In this document: piece after piece, positions 14,700 to 25,281 of the stretch
How the letters are laid out: every line of letters begins with the position of its first letter
Numbering within the stretch: the first letter of the stretch is position 1
From: Streptomyces sp. CG 926
Lineage (GTDB): Bacteria > Actinomycetota > Actinomycetes > Streptomycetales > Streptomycetaceae
Direction of reading: 5' to 3'
DNA length: 64,000 nucleotides
NCBI RefSeq assembly: GCF_003148825.1
Contig: NZ_QGGZ01000002.1
Span: forward strand, 558,001-622,000
Program-made: the position numbers and the translations under genes
The notes under the pieces: model-generated
The model's database searches: none
The model's input: only the letters and a program-made list of their open reading frames with translations
What the model was told of the DNA's origin: nothing

Positions 14700-15158
14700 T
14701 CAGAGGCTGTCGAGTGCCTTGATGTACTCGTTCAGGTCACGCGCGTCGGGCAGTCCGTTGACGACAGTCCAGCGCACGACGCCGTCCTTGTCGATGATGA
14801 AGGTGCCGCGGACCGCACATCCCTTGTCCTCGTCGAAGACGCCGTAGGCGCGCGAGGTCTCCCCGTGCGGCCAGAAATCGGACAGCAGCGGGTATTCCAG
14901 GCCCTCCTGCTCACCGAAGACCCGCAGGGTGGGCACGGAGTCGTTGGAGACGGCGAGGAGCTGCACGTCGTCGTTCTGGAAGCGCGGGAGCCGGTCGCGC
15001 AGCTCGCACAGCTCGCCGGTGCAGACGCCGGTGAAGGCGAACGGGTAGAAGAGCAGCACCACTGCCTTCTCGCCCCGGAAGTCGGAGAGCCGCACGGTCC
15101 GGCCGTGGTTGTCCTTGAGCTCGAAGTCCGGGGCCTTGTCGCCGACCTCGATCGCCAT
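14700..15158 (-). CDS. AhpE/Bcp-type peroxiredoxin
   Basis: A 152-residue thioredoxin-fold peroxiredoxin reducing hydroperoxides at a cysteine. The active-site segment [19 protein letters not shown] carries the peroxidatic Cys46 after Pro and Thr, plus a second Cys51 nearby. This pattern matches AhpE, which has one essential cysteine and uses mycothiol or thioredoxin-like partners in Actinobacteria. ATG at 15158 is preferred because AAGGG is spaced 9 nt from it. An upstream ATG at 15167 would add MRE. It stands alone between the DUF3052 gene and the TerD unit. Confidence 0.9.
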   Translation of the reverse strand: MAIEVGDKAPDFELKDNHGRTVRLSDFRGEKAVVLLFYPFAFTGVCTGELCELRDRLPRFQNDDVQLLAVSNDSVPTLRVFGEQEGLEYPLLSDFWPHGETSRAYGVFDEDKGCAVRGTFIIDKDGVVRWTVVNGLPDARDLNEYIKALDSL

Positions 15159-15256
15159 CTCTCGCATCCCTTCGTTCCCGCATCCCCGCGTTGGGCTGTT
15201 CGGGTGGTCCCACCTTATGGGCCCGGCCTTTTGGGCCTAGCTCCGGGCCGTGAACG

Positions 15257-15301
15257 CACACGCCCCGCCGACCGGGGTGACCCGGTGCGGCGGGGCGTGT
15301 G
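15257..15301 (-). terminator. Terminator of the DUF3052 gene
   Basis: A 14-bp perfect stem CACACGCCCCGCCG/CGGCGGGGCGTGTG encloses an inner ACCGG/CCGGT stem. It lies 24 nt after the stop on the minus strand. Confidence 0.8.
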
Positions 15302-15324
15302 TCCGCATCGCTGCGGGGCTCGGC

Positions 15325-15750
15325 TCAGCGCTTGGCCTTGGCCGCCTTGGGCGTCACCAGCTTGGTGGAGGTCCACTCCTTGCCGACGGGCAGGCCCTTG
15401 GCGAGGGAGAGGCCGGCCGTCTCGGCCGCCTCGCTGATGTCGCTGGCCTCGACGTAGCCGTCACGGCCCGTCTTGGGGGTCAGCAGCAGGATCAGTGCGC
15501 CGTCCTCGACCAGCTCGGTCGCGTCGACCAGGGCGTCCGTCAGATCGCCGTCCTCGTCACGGAACCACAACAGCACCGCGTCGGCGACGTCGTCGTAGTC
15601 TTCGTCGGCGAGCTCGTTGACGAGCTTTTCGACGCTGTCACGGAATTCCTGATCGACGTCGTCGTCGTAGCCGATCTCCTGGACCACCTGTTCGGACTGG
15701 AAACCCAGCCGGGCGGCCAGGCTCTCCGCGTGGTCCGCGGTCGCGCTCAC
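15325..15750 (-). CDS. DUF3052 family protein
   Basis: A 141-residue acidic protein found next to aceE in Streptomyces and mycobacteria. It reads VSATADHAES...LGFQSEQVVQEIGYDDDVDQEF, then a central DEDYDDVADAVLLWFRDEDGDL, and ends with a basic SAKAAKAKR-like tail. Members are of unknown function, though the domain recurs beside pyruvate dehydrogenase and in cell-division studies of mycobacteria. The GTG start at 15750 has AGGAGGC seven bases before it, and the longer frame upstream lacks any. Divergent from aceE. Confidence 0.88.
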   Translation of the reverse strand: MSATADHAESLAARLGFQSEQVVQEIGYDDDVDQEFRDSVEKLVNELADEDYDDVADAVLLWFRDEDGDLTDALVDATELVEDGALILLLTPKTGRDGYVEASDISEAAETAGLSLAKGLPVGKEWTSTKLVTPKAAKAKR

Positions 15751-16217
15751 GGGGTGCCTCCTGCTCATGTTCGGTGAATGTCTTCGGCGGCGCGCGTACG
15801 CGCAGCATTGGGCGTAGTCCACACGGGCGCGGCGGATCGCGCAAGTACCCGGCCGCCGAGACCGTCGAAACGGTGACGATTACGGCCGTCTCGCCGCAAC
15901 TTTCAGCCTTCCCGTGTGCACCTCTCGTGATTCATCCCACACCATTCCAGCTCATTCGGCATCATCGTCGACGCTTGGGTCTTTCCTACCTGTTTGAGGG
16001 ACGAACAGTCTTACGAAGTCGGTGCCCGTCTTGAGCGTAAGGTTGCGGTTCGGTCGGATTCGCGACGGATCCCCGCCGATCCTGCCCTCCCGGGTTCCCT
16101 ACGGTTTCCAGGGATTACCCGGTGGTAAAGATGAAGATTTCGGCCCAGCGTAAGAGCATGGGAGGCGGCGCCTCCAGGCATGCCTCCCGCACGACTCCCC
16201 GACAGCGAAGGAACAGC
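15751..16217. other. 467-bp divergent spacer between DUF3052 and aceE
   Basis: No credible gene. Short open frames here lack ribosome sites and family similarity. The stretch must hold both promoters. No clear -35/-10 pair was found. Near the aceE start (16160-16188) two overlapping hairpins can form: GGGAGGC may pair with GCCTCC at 16170-16175 or with GCCTCCC at 16182-16188. This could be a leader structure. Confidence 0.5.
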
Positions 16218-18950
16218 GTGGCTTCCGCATCCGATCGCAATCCGATCATCATTGGCGGCCTGCCGAGTCAGGTACCGGACTTCGATCCGGAGGAGACGCA
16301 GGAGTGGCTCGACTCCCTCGACGCCGCAGTCGACGAGCGCGGCCGTGAACGGGCCCGCTACCTGATGCTGCGGCTGATCGAGCGCGCCCGCGAGAAGCGC
16401 GTGGCCGTGCCGGAGATGCGCAGCACGGACTACGTCAACACGATCGCCACCCGGGACGAGCCGTTCTTCCCCGGCAACGAGGAGATCGAGCGCAAGGTCC
16501 TCAACGCCACCCGTTGGAACGCGGCCGTCATGGTCTCACGTGCCCAGCGGCCCGGGATCGGCGTCGGCGGCCACATCGCCACGTTCGCCTCCTCCGCCTC
16601 CCTCTACGACGTGGGCTTCAACCACTTCTTCCGGGGCAAGGACGAGGGCGACGGCGGCGACCAGATCTTCTTCCAGGGGCACGCCTCCCCCGGTATCTAC
16701 GCCCGCGCGTACCTGCTGGACCGGCTCACCGAGCAGCAGCTGGACGCGTTCCGGCAGGAGAAGTCGAAGGCCCCGTACGGCCTCTCCAGCTACCCGCACC
16801 CGCGGCTGATGCCGGACTTCTGGGAGTTCCCGACCGTCTCGATGGGCCTCGGCCCGCTGGGGGCGATCTACCAGGCGCGGATGAACCGGTACATGCAGGC
16901 GCGCGGTATCGCCGACACCTCCAAGTCCCACGTTTGGGCGTATCTCGGCGACGGCGAGATGGACGAGCCGGAGTCGCTGGGCCAGCTGTCGATCGCCGCC
17001 CGTGAGGGTCTGGACAACCTGACCTTCGTGGTCAACTGCAACCTGCAGCGGCTCGACGGCCCGGTACGCGGCAACGGCAAGATCATCCAGGAGCTGGAGT
17101 CGATCTTCCGCGGTGCCGGCTGGAACGTCATCAAGCTGATCTGGGACCGCTCCTGGGACCCGCTGCTGGCGCAGGACCGCGACGGCATCCTCGTCAACAA
17201 GATGAACTCCACGCCCGACGGGCAGTTCCAGACGTACGCCACCGAGTCGGGCGCGTACATCCGCGAGCACTTCTTCGGCGGCGACCAGCGGCTGCGGTCG
17301 ATGGTCGAGAACATGTCCGACCAGCAGATCCAGCACCTGGGCCGCGGCGGTCACGACCACAAGAAGGTCTACGCGGCCTACGCGGCGGCCAAGGCCCACA
17401 AGGGCCAGCCGACGGTCATCCTGGCCCAGACGGTCAAGGGCTGGACGCTCGGCCCGAACTTCGAGGGCCGCAACGCGACGCACCAGATGAAGAAGCTGAC
17501 GGTCGACGACCTCAAGCGCTTCCGCGACCGCCTGCACATCCCGATCACGGACGCGCAGCTGGAGGGCGGGGCCCCGCCGTACTACCACCCGGGCCGCAAT
17601 TCGCCGGAGATCCAGTACATGCACGACCAGCGCAACGCGCACGGCGGCTACGTGCCGACCCGTGTGGTGCGCGCCAAGCCGCTGCAGCTGCCGGACGACA
17701 AGGCGTACGCGGCCGCCAAGAAGGGCTCCGGACAGCAGTCGATCGCCACCACCATGGCCTTCGTCCGCATCCTGAAGGACCTGATGCGCGACAAGGAGAT
17801 CGGCAAGCGTTTCGTGCTGATCGCGCCCGACGAGTACCGCACCTTCGGTATGGACGCGTTCTTCCCGAGCGCCAAGATCTACAACCCGCTGGGCCAGCAG
17901 TACGAGGCGGTCGACCGCGACCTGCTGCTCGCGTACAAGGAGTCCCCGACCGGCCAGATGCTGCACGACGGCATCTCGGAGGCGGGTTGCACGGCCTCGC
18001 TGATCGCCGCCGGTTCGGCGTACGCAACGCACGGCGAGCCGCTGATCCCGGTCTACGTCTTCTACTCGATGTTCGGTTTCCAGCGCACGGGTGACCAGTT
18101 CTGGCAGATGGCCGACCAGCTCGCGCGCGGTTTCGTGCTCGGCGCGACCGCCGGACGGACCACCCTCACGGGTGAGGGCCTCCAGCACGCCGACGGTCAC
18201 TCCCAGCTGCTGGCCTCGACGAACCCGGGTTGCGTGGCGTACGACCCGGCCTACGGCTACGAGATCGCGCACATCGTCAAGGACGGTCTGCGGCGGATGT
18301 ACGGCCCGGAGGCGGAGGACGTCTTCTACTACCTGACCGTCTACAACGAGCCGATCCAGCACCCGGCCGAGCCGGCGGACGTCGACGTGGACGGCATTCT
18401 CAAGGGCATCCACCGGGTGTCCCAGGGCACCGAGGGCACGATCGGGGCCCAGCTGATGGCCTCGGGCGTGGCCGTGCCGTGGGCGTTGGAGGCGCAGCGG
18501 ATCCTGGCGGCCGACTGGGGCGTGCGGGCGGACGTCTGGTCGGCGACCTCCTGGAACGAGCTGCGCCGCGAAGCGGTCGAGGTCGAGGAGCACAACCTGC
18601 TCCACCCGGAGGAGGAGCAGCGCGTCCCGTACGTGACGCGGAAGCTGTCGGGTGCGGAGGGGCCGTTCGTGGCGGTCTCGGACTGGATGCGGTCGGTTCC
18701 GGACCAGATCTCGCGCTGGGTGCCGGGCGCGTACACCTCGCTGGGCGCGGACGGCTTCGGCTTCGCGGACACCCGTGGCGCCGCGCGGCGCTTCTTCCAC
18801 ATCGACGCCCAGTCGGTGGTCCTGGCGACGCTCACCGAGCTGGCCCGGGCGGGGAAGGTCGACCGCTCGGTGCTGAAGCAGGCGGTCGACCGGTACCAGC
18901 TGCTGGACGTGGCGGCGGCGCACCCGGGCGCGTCGGGCGGCGACGCGTAG
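16218..18950 (+). CDS. aceE: Pyruvate dehydrogenase E1 component (homodimeric)
   Basis: A 910-residue single-chain E1 that decarboxylates pyruvate with thiamine diphosphate and passes the acetyl group to the E2 lipoyl arm in the cytoplasm. The thiamine motif [10 protein letters not shown] begins near residue 244 and ends NCNLQRLDG near 275. [20 protein letters not shown] and [16 protein letters not shown] transketolase segments are intact. Length matches E. coli-type AceE (about 890) and actinobacterial homologues. The GTG at 16218 (ASASDRNP) is chosen because GAAGGAA precedes it. Upstream in-frame ATGs would add 32 residues unlike the family. Confidence 0.97.
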   Translation: MASASDRNPIIIGGLPSQVPDFDPEETQEWLDSLDAAVDERGRERARYLMLRLIERAREKRVAVPEMRSTDYVNTIATRDEPFFPGNEEIERKVLNATRWNAAVMVSRAQRPGIGVGGHIATFASSASLYDVGFNHFFRGKDEGDGGDQIFFQGHASPGIYARAYLLDRLTEQQLDAFRQEKSKAPYGLSSYPHPRLMPDFWEFPTVSMGLGPLGAIYQARMNRYMQARGIADTSKSHVWAYLGDGEMDEPESLGQLSIAAREGLDNLTFVVNCNLQRLDGPVRGNGKIIQELESIFRGAGWNVIKLIWDRSWDPLLAQDRDGILVNKMNSTPDGQFQTYATESGAYIREHFFGGDQRLRSMVENMSDQQIQHLGRGGHDHKKVYAAYAAAKAHKGQPTVILAQTVKGWTLGPNFEGRNATHQMKKLTVDDLKRFRDRLHIPITDAQLEGGAPPYYHPGRNSPEIQYMHDQRNAHGGYVPTRVVRAKPLQLPDDKAYAAAKKGSGQQSIATTMAFVRILKDLMRDKEIGKRFVLIAPDEYRTFGMDAFFPSAKIYNPLGQQYEAVDRDLLLAYKESPTGQMLHDGISEAGCTASLIAAGSAYATHGEPLIPVYVFYSMFGFQRTGDQFWQMADQLARGFVLGATAGRTTLTGEGLQHADGHSQLLASTNPGCVAYDPAYGYEIAHIVKDGLRRMYGPEAEDVFYYLTVYNEPIQHPAEPADVDVDGILKGIHRVSQGTEGTIGAQLMASGVAVPWALEAQRILAADWGVRADVWSATSWNELRREAVEVEEHNLLHPEEEQRVPYVTRKLSGAEGPFVAVSDWMRSVPDQISRWVPGAYTSLGADGFGFADTRGAARRFFHIDAQSVVLATLTELARAGKVDRSVLKQAVDRYQLLDVAAAHPGASGGDA

Positions 18951-19066
18951 CGCCTGCGGCGGGCGGGGCGGACGAGCGGGGCGGGCGGGGTCGGCACCGG
19001 CCCGCCGGTCCCCGCCTCCGCCGAGCCGCAGGCCGGATCCGGGTGCCGGCGGGCGGCGACGCGTAG
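18934..19066 (+). repeat. 17-bp direct repeat of the aceE 3' end
   Basis: CGGGCGGCGACGCGTAG, the last codons and stop of aceE (18934-18950), is repeated exactly at 19050-19066, followed by a similar CGC-TGCGGCGGGC string. A short 3'-end duplication or conversion of about 30 bp, leaving a 100-bp spacer. Confidence 0.8.
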
Positions 19067-19135
19067 TCGCTGCGCGGCGGGCCGGTGGCGCGCCTCGGCG
19101 ACCCCGCCGGCTCCGCGCGCGGCAGCATCCTGTGA

Positions 19136-19170
19136 GCGGGTCCCGGCTTCGGCCGGGACCCGCTTCCCTT
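19136..19170 (+). terminator. Terminator of aceE
   Basis: A perfect 12-bp stem GCGGGTCCCGGC/GCCGGGACCCGC capped by a stable TTCG loop, followed by TTCCCTTT. It lies about 185 nt after the aceE stop. Confidence 0.85.
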
Positions 19171-19194
19171 TACAGGTTCCTTACGATGCTCGGC

Positions 19195-20070
19195 ATGAAG
19201 GAACCCTCCCGCCAGCTGCTGTGGGAGCGGCGGAGCCAGACCCCGCTGCTCCTGCTCGCCGTGGCTTTCGCCGTGGCGTACGCCGTGCCCATCGTCGCCC
19301 CCGACGCGCGTACGGGGGTGCACCGGGCCTGCACCTACGTCGAATGGGTGGTGTGGGGGGCCTTCGCGGTGGACTACGTGGTCCGGCTGGCCCTGGCGGC
19401 CGACCGCAGGCACTTCGTCCGGACCCACTGGCTGGACCTGGCCGCCGTGGTGCTGCCGCTCGTACAGCCCCTGCGCCTGCTGCGACTGGTCGCCACCTTG
19501 ATGCTGGTGGGCCGGCGGGCCCGGATGGCTCCGCAGATCCAGCTGACGACCTACGTGGCCGGGGCCGTGGTGGGGCTGCTGATGTTCGGCTCGCTGGCGG
19601 TGCTCAGCGTGGAGCGGGACGCCCCCGACGGGAACATCAAGAATCTGGGCGACGCCGTGTGGTGGTCCTTCACCACGATGACGACGGTCGGGTACGGGGA
19701 CCACTCGCCCACCACCGGCCTCGGCCGGGTCCTGGCCGTGGGTCTGATGCTGTCCGGGATCGCCCTGCTCGGTGTGGTGACCGCCAACATCGCCGCGTGG
19801 TTCATCTCCCGCTTCGAGCGCGACGACCGGGCGGACATGCTCCAACTGGCGGCCATCCGGGAGCTGCAGGACGAGGTACGGGCGCTGCGCGGCGAGGTCG
19901 CCCGGCTGGGCGGCGCGGCGACCGCGGCCCCGAGCCCGGCCGTGACCGGGGCCGGGGCCGGGGCCATGACCGGGGCCGGGGCCGTGACCGGGGCCGGGGC
20001 TGCGACCGGGGCGCCGGCCGACCTGCCGAACGCCCCGGCTCAGCGGGAGGTCACCTCTCCCACACCTTGA
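19195..20070 (+). CDS. Voltage-gated-type potassium channel
   Basis: A 291-residue ion channel. Hydrophobic helices at about 18-35, 48-68, 80-98 and 113-138 are followed by the pore loop and filter TTVGYGDHSP (164-172), then the inner helix GLMLSGIALLGVVTANIAAWF. This is the six-helix Ion_trans_2 layout. The extended charged region after it (residues 200-235) is a coiled coil for tetramer assembly. The C-terminus is a variable Val/Thr/Gly/Ala repeat (VTGAGAGAMTGAGAV). TACGAT seven bases before ATG 19195 suggests a leaderless start. An ATG at 19186 is possible. Confidence 0.88.
   Translation: MKEPSRQLLWERRSQTPLLLLAVAFAVAYAVPIVAPDARTGVHRACTYVEWVVWGAFAVDYVVRLALAADRRHFVRTHWLDLAAVVLPLVQPLRLLRLVATLMLVGRRARMAPQIQLTTYVAGAVVGLLMFGSLAVLSVERDAPDGNIKNLGDAVWWSFTTMTTVGYGDHSPTTGLGRVLAVGLMLSGIALLGVVTANIAAWFISRFERDDRADMLQLAAIRELQDEVRALRGEVARLGGAATAAPSPAVTGAGAGAMTGAGAVTGAGAATGAPADLPNAPAQREVTSPTP
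19942..20015 (+). repeat. 18-bp-period repeats in the channel tail
   Basis: Units based on GTGACCGGGGCCGGGGCC recur about four times and encode TGAGA repeats. Length likely varies between strains. Confidence 0.7.
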
Positions 20071-20467
20071 ACGCCCGCACCTGGTAAGGCGACTGGGGCA
20101 GCCAGACCCCGTCGCCCGGGTAGGTCTGGAACTCGCCGGTCTCCGCGCATTCGGCCGACTGGTAGGTGGTCACCGGGCGCCCGGTGCGGTTGGTGAGCGA
20201 CTGGGCGCTGGTGCCGGCCGGCAGCGCGGTGCAGCTGTTGATGTCCAGGTTGCTGAGCTCGTGCGTCTGCCGGGCCCCCTTGAACTCCGGTTTCGCCCAC
20301 AGGCACAGCTGCCCGGTCGCGCAGGCCCCGAGCGTTGGCGGGCCCGCGGCGTGCGCCGTGCCGGCCGTACTCGGGATCAGGGCCGTCAGGGCCAGGACGG
20401 TCGCGGCGAGGGTGGTGGTGGCGCGGGTGGTCGTGGTGGTGGCGCGGGCGCTTCGACACGTACGCAT
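20051..20467 (-). CDS. Secreted peptidase inhibitor family I36 protein
   Basis: A 138-residue exported protein. The N-terminal signal (basic MRTCRSARATTTTTR, hydrophobic LAATVLALTALIP, cleavage near AHAAG) precedes a beta-gamma crystallin-like domain of the SMPI/I36 type: GQLCLWAKPEFKGARQTHEL, with paired cysteines (GACATGQLC, NSCTAL, SAECAE). SMPI from Streptomyces inhibits metalloproteases. Whether this one does is inferred. AAGGAG sits about 9 nt before the ATG. Its stop lies inside the 3' end of the channel gene, a 20-bp convergent overlap. Confidence 0.75.
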   Translation of the reverse strand: MRTCRSARATTTTTRATTTLAATVLALTALIPSTAGTAHAAGPPTLGACATGQLCLWAKPEFKGARQTHELSNLDINSCTALPAGTSAQSLTNRTGRPVTTYQSAECAETGEFQTYPGDGVWLPQSPYQVRAFKVWER

Positions 20468-20825
20468 GACGGGTCAACTCCTTGTGGACGGCGGGCGCCC
20501 GGACCGTTTCCGGTGCTCCGCCGAGACCACGCTGACCTGCGCGGACAGGCGGACGGAAGAGGCCTCGGGCGGGTCCACCCGGATAGGCGACAGCCCCGGC
20601 GGACCCCTCCGACAGGGCCCTCTTCGGTGCGGAGTTGACGCCTCCGGAGCTGCCGGGAGCCGCCGGGCCCGGCCGGACCGGACCCGAACGTGTCATGCGC
20701 GAGCGCTCCGGCGGGCATGCCCAAGACCTCGGAAAGCTCCTCGCAAACGGCTCAACGAGGCGGTCGCCACCCCACCGGTCACCGGTACGCTGACCGCCCA
20801 CTCGGCGTCAGAAGGGAGCCCCGCG
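20468..20825. other. 358-bp divergent spacer, I36 protein versus TetR
   Basis: No gene seen. Reading frames crossing it lack start signals. It carries the promoters of the secreted inhibitor and the TetR gene. I find no clear dyad or box. Confidence 0.5.
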
Positions 20826-21491
20826 GTGATGATCGACGAGCGGTCGGCGACGGCCGCGCCGGTGACCGGACTACGCGAACGCAAGAAACGCCGTACCCGG
20901 AACGCGCTGCTGCGCGCCGCCCTCCTGCTGTTCCTCTCCCAGGGGTACGAGCGCACCACCGTCGACGAGATCACCGACGCCGTGCACGTGTCCCAGCGCA
21001 CCTTCTTCCGGTACTTCGCCAACAAGGAGGAGGTCGTCTTCGCCCTCCAGGAGCTGGTCGAGTCCCGGTTCGTCGCCGAACTGCACGCCCGGCCGGCCGC
21101 CGAGGGCCCCTTCGAGGCCCTGCGGGGCGCGGCGCTCGCGGCCTGGGACACCGTCGAGGTGGCCCTGTCCGAGGTGGTCCCGGTCGATCTCTACATGCGC
21201 AGCTACCGGCTGATCGAGTCCACCCCGGCCCTGCTCGCCGTGCACCTGCGGCGCTCCACGGAGCTGGAGGAACGGATCTCCCGGCTGATCGGCGCCCGCG
21301 AGGGTCTGGACGTGGACGCCGATCCGAGGCCGCGGGTCGCCGTCGCCGCGTTCTGCGGCGTGATGCGCGTCACAGGGCGGCTCTGGGGGCGGGGCGAGGA
21401 CACGAGTGTGGAGTCGATCCGGAGACTGACGGAGACGTACCTCGATCGGATCGGCCCGGCGCTGACCTCCAGTTGGCGCGGGTCCGCGTAG
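20826..21491 (+). CDS. TetR-family transcriptional regulator
   Basis: A 221-residue repressor. The N-terminal helix-turn-helix reads RTRNALLRAALLLFLSQGYERTT, then VDEITDAVHVSQRTFFRYFANKEEVV, the standard TetR DNA-binding pattern with the Phe-Arg-Tyr-Phe recognition helix end. The C-terminal ligand pocket is helical and includes a MftR-like VVPVDLYMRSYRLIESTPALLA segment. GTG at 20826 is set by GAAGGGAG seven bases before it, and an ATG follows directly. The target is unknown; the neighbouring hydrolase is the nearest candidate. Confidence 0.85.
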   Translation: MMIDERSATAAPVTGLRERKKRRTRNALLRAALLLFLSQGYERTTVDEITDAVHVSQRTFFRYFANKEEVVFALQELVESRFVAELHARPAAEGPFEALRGAALAAWDTVEVALSEVVPVDLYMRSYRLIESTPALLAVHLRRSTELEERISRLIGAREGLDVDADPRPRVAVAAFCGVMRVTGRLWGRGEDTSVESIRRLTETYLDRIGPALTSSWRGSA

Positions 21492-21626
21492 CCCGGTGGC
21501 CCGCGCGGCCGCCGGCGCCGGCGCGTCGGCGGGTCGCCCGGTCGGACCTCACGCGGTCCCACGGTCGGCCGTGAGTCCGGTCACCTGGCACGTCCTTGGC
21601 GTAAGACGTCTCATAGGCTGGTCACA

Positions 21627-22862
21627 GTGAACGTGCCCGGCCTTGCCCACCCCACCGCCCTCGGCGCCGACCCGCGCCCTGCCGCCTTGCGTGCCCTGCT
21701 CGCGCTGGCGGTGGTCTTCATCATGCTGGCGACCACCGGCTGGACGGCCGTTCACCGGCCGGAGGAGGGCACCCCGATGCGGGTCTCCGCCCTCGGCGCC
21801 TGGGCCAAGGCCCGGGTCGACGGCCGCCCGGTGCCGCCCGCAGACGCCCCCGCCCGGACGGTGGCCCGTTTCTTCGCCGGCCTCGGCGGTGCCGATCGCG
21901 CCCGACTCGCCGACGGTTACCCGCTCGTCGTGGGCAATCTCGACGGGGCCCCCGCGGCGGTCCGCTACCGGGCCAACCTGCAGGGCCTGGAGCAGGCGCG
22001 CCAGGTCGAGGAGGCCCGTAGCCGGGACGTCTCGCTGACCCCGGCCGACCGGTCGACGGCCACTCGGCGTTCCCACCGCTTCGCCTCGCTCGCCGAGCCC
22101 GGCCGGCAGATCCTCGCCTTCGACCCGACCGGCAACGGCCGCGTGGCCGAGGTCTTCGGTGACCTCTCCGGGGCCGAGCGGGTCTCGGTGATCGTCCCGG
22201 GTGTCGACACCGACGTCCTCACCTTCGAGCGCACCCAGCGCCGCCTGACCTCTCCGGTCGGCATGGCCGAGTCCCTGTACGAGGCGCAGCGCGCGGCCGA
22301 GCCGGACAGCCGGACGGCGGTCATCGCCTGGGCCGGCTACACCGCGCCCACCGGGGTCGGCGTGGACGCCGCCACGGGCCGGATGGCCGTCGACGGCGCC
22401 GTCCTGCTGAAGGCCCTGACCGCGGCCCTGCCCGGGGACGCGAGCGTGGCGCTGTTCTGCCACAGCTACGGATCGGTGGTCTGCGGGGTCGCGGCGCACG
22501 AGCTGCCGCGCCGGGTGACCGACGTGGTGGTGGCGGGCAGCCCCGGGATGCGCGCGGAGAACGTCGCCGGGCTGCACACCTCGGCGCGGGTCTGGGCGAC
22601 GCGCGACGAGGGCGACTGGATCGCGGACGTTCCGCACCTGGAGGTCGGCGGCCTCGGCCACGGCGCCGATCCGGTGTCCCCGGCCTTCGGCGCGCGGCTG
22701 CTGTCCTCGGCCCGGGCCAAGAGCCACACCGGCTATTTCGCGCCAGGTACTGACTCGATGGACAACTTCGCCAAGATCGGAACCGGCGCGTTCGGTTCCG
22801 TTGTCTGTGCGACCGGGAACGATGCGTGCCGACGCGGGATTTCCGGGACAGAGCAGGACTGA
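21627..22862 (+). CDS. DUF1023 alpha/beta hydrolase, membrane-anchored
   Basis: A 411-residue protein with one N-terminal membrane helix (residues 20-38, LRALLALAVVFIMLATTGW) and a C-terminal DUF1023 hydrolase domain. The nucleophile elbow is LFCHSYGSVVCG, in which serine sits after His and before Tyr-Gly. The first glycine of GxSxG is replaced by Cys, as in some DUF1023 members. Asp and His of the triad lie in the later segments WIADVPH and KSHTGYF. Substrate unknown, with actions on extracytoplasmic esters likely. TAGGCT seven bases before the GTG implies leaderless translation. Confidence 0.85.
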   Translation: MNVPGLAHPTALGADPRPAALRALLALAVVFIMLATTGWTAVHRPEEGTPMRVSALGAWAKARVDGRPVPPADAPARTVARFFAGLGGADRARLADGYPLVVGNLDGAPAAVRYRANLQGLEQARQVEEARSRDVSLTPADRSTATRRSHRFASLAEPGRQILAFDPTGNGRVAEVFGDLSGAERVSVIVPGVDTDVLTFERTQRRLTSPVGMAESLYEAQRAAEPDSRTAVIAWAGYTAPTGVGVDAATGRMAVDGAVLLKALTAALPGDASVALFCHSYGSVVCGVAAHELPRRVTDVVVAGSPGMRAENVAGLHTSARVWATRDEGDWIADVPHLEVGGLGHGADPVSPAFGARLLSSARAKSHTGYFAPGTDSMDNFAKIGTGAFGSVVCATGNDACRRGISGTEQD

Positions 22863-22937
22863 CGCGCGTAGAGGCGTGGAAATCGGCTCCCGCAACCGGG
22901 GGGACGCGCGGGGGCGCCGCCGTTTACGATGTGCCGC

Positions 22938-23789
22938 ATGGGTGACGTACTGGCCGGAAATCATGCCGTCTGGGAGTTCGAATCGGACTCGGTGCTCATC
23001 CGCTTCGCACGGGGGATCAGAACGCCGAGGCTGCCGAGACTCTGGCATGCCCTGGGCTCGCGCCGGATCCCCCTCGAAGCGGTGTCCGCCGTGGAGGTGA
23101 CCGTGACCGGCGGCAAGCGGGACACGGTGGTCCTGCATGCCCGGCCGCGGCCGGGCGCGGACCCGCTGATGGAGGCCGCCGCCGGGCAGCTCAAGGAGGT
23201 CTGCGACCCGTACCGGCTGGTGCTGCCCGCCGACAAGGCGCCGGCCGCCGCCGCGTTCGCCGACGCGCTGCGGTCCCGGCTCGGGCCCGACGCCGCCGAG
23301 CCCTCCGACCGCTTCCTCGTGGACGTGGCGCAGCCGCCGCTGCGCCTGAAGGCGTACGACGCCCGGGTGGACTTCGACGGCTCGGCGATCACCTTCCACT
23401 GGTCCCGTACGGGCGCCTCCAGCACCAAGTGGAAGGCGGGCGACCAGCGCTTCCCGCTGGCCGCCCTCTCCGGCGTCGAGTGGTCCTCCCCGGAGGGCCC
23501 CGGCGGGCACCTTCGGCTGCTGCTGCGGGACACCACCGGTGACCCCCGCCCGGACCACGACCTGGCGGCGGCCGTCTTCGGCACGGGCTACGGGGCGGTG
23601 CACGAGTCGCTGCCGTTCGCCGCGGCCGTGCTCGCCGCCCTGCGGGCCCGTACCCCGGTCGCCTCGGTGCCCCGGGCCCGCTCCGGCGACGACCGGCTGC
23701 GCCACCTGAGCGAGCTGCACACGGCGGGGCTGCTCACGGACGCGGAGTACGCGGCGCTGCGGGACCGGTTCGCCGCCGAGTCGCTCTGA
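22938..23789 (+). CDS. DUF4429 protein with SHOCT tail
   Basis: A 283-residue cytoplasmic protein with two DUF4429 domains (about 8-125 and 140-240), which are PH-like beta barrels: VWEFESDSVLIRF and VDFDGSAITFHW start them. It ends in a SHOCT helix hairpin, LRHLSELHTAGLLTDAEYAALRDRF, a short module found at many actinobacterial C-termini and thought to mediate assembly. TACGAT seven bases upstream of the ATG points to a leaderless message. Function unproven. Confidence 0.85.
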   Translation: MGDVLAGNHAVWEFESDSVLIRFARGIRTPRLPRLWHALGSRRIPLEAVSAVEVTVTGGKRDTVVLHARPRPGADPLMEAAAGQLKEVCDPYRLVLPADKAPAAAAFADALRSRLGPDAAEPSDRFLVDVAQPPLRLKAYDARVDFDGSAITFHWSRTGASSTKWKAGDQRFPLAALSGVEWSSPEGPGGHLRLLLRDTTGDPRPDHDLAAAVFGTGYGAVHESLPFAAAVLAALRARTPVASVPRARSGDDRLRHLSELHTAGLLTDAEYAALRDRFAAESL

Positions 23790-23812
23790 GCGGGGCCCGG
23801 CGGCCAGACGGC

Positions 23813-24831
<1,019 letters not shown>

Positions 24832-24835
<4 letters not shown>

Positions 24836-25230
24836 TGCTGTGCCTTCCCCGATACCGATTTCATGGCGTAAAGATCGATCTTGTAATCCAGTACGGCGAG
24901 CGCGTCCGTGAGCTCCGTGATGCGCGAGCGCACCTCGCGGCGCGTGCGTTCCAGCAGCTCCCGGCGTTCGTGCGTGGTGTGCTCGCCCTCACGGACCAGT
25001 TCGGCGTACCGCACCATGTCCGCCACCGACATCCCCGTGGCCCGCAGCTTGCCCACGAAGGCGAGCCAGTCGAGGTCCTTGTCGGTGAAGCGCCGCTGCC
25101 CCGAGTGGGAGCGGTCCACGTGCGGCATCAGACCGATCCGCTCGTACCAGCGCAGGGTGTGCTGGGTCAGACCGGTCCGGGCCTCGACCTCGCTGATCGT
25201 GTACCGCGTCTGCGTCAGGCTCTGGCTCAT
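24832..25230 (-). CDS. MerR-family regulator of the aldo/keto reductase
   Basis: A 132-residue MerR protein with the winged helix YTISEVEARTGLTQHTLRWYERIGLM and the second helix pair RRFTDKDLDWLAFVGKLRATGMS. A dimer coiled coil follows (MVRYAEL...). It has no cysteine metal-binding site, as in the AdhR-like aldehyde-sensing group. TAGCGT six bases before the ATG gives a leaderless start. It is first gene of the MerR-AKR operon and divergent from the beta-lactamase gene. Confidence 0.9.
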
Positions 25231-25236
25231 GACTCC

Positions 25237-25274
25237 ACGCTAAAACCCTTGAGTGCACTCCAAGCAAGTAGGCT
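25237..25274. promoter_or_regulatory. MerR operator with two divergent leaderless promoters
   Basis: The dyad CTTGAGTGCACTCCAAG (25248-25264, core GAGTGCACTC perfect) lies between -10 boxes pointing outward: TAGCGT at 25242-25237 for merR and TAGGCT at 25269-25274 for the beta-lactamase-like gene. For merR a -35 TTGCTT (25267-25262) is spaced 19 nt, the long spacing MerR proteins act on. Confidence 0.65.
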
Positions 25275-25281
25275 CGGCGGC

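Noticed and set aside
15774..16034. Small frame in the aceE upstream spacer
   Set aside because: No ribosome site, atypical composition and no similarity to known proteins.
16536..18923. Long minus-strand frame opposite aceE
   Set aside because: Antisense shadow; aceE motifs are complete in the other strand.
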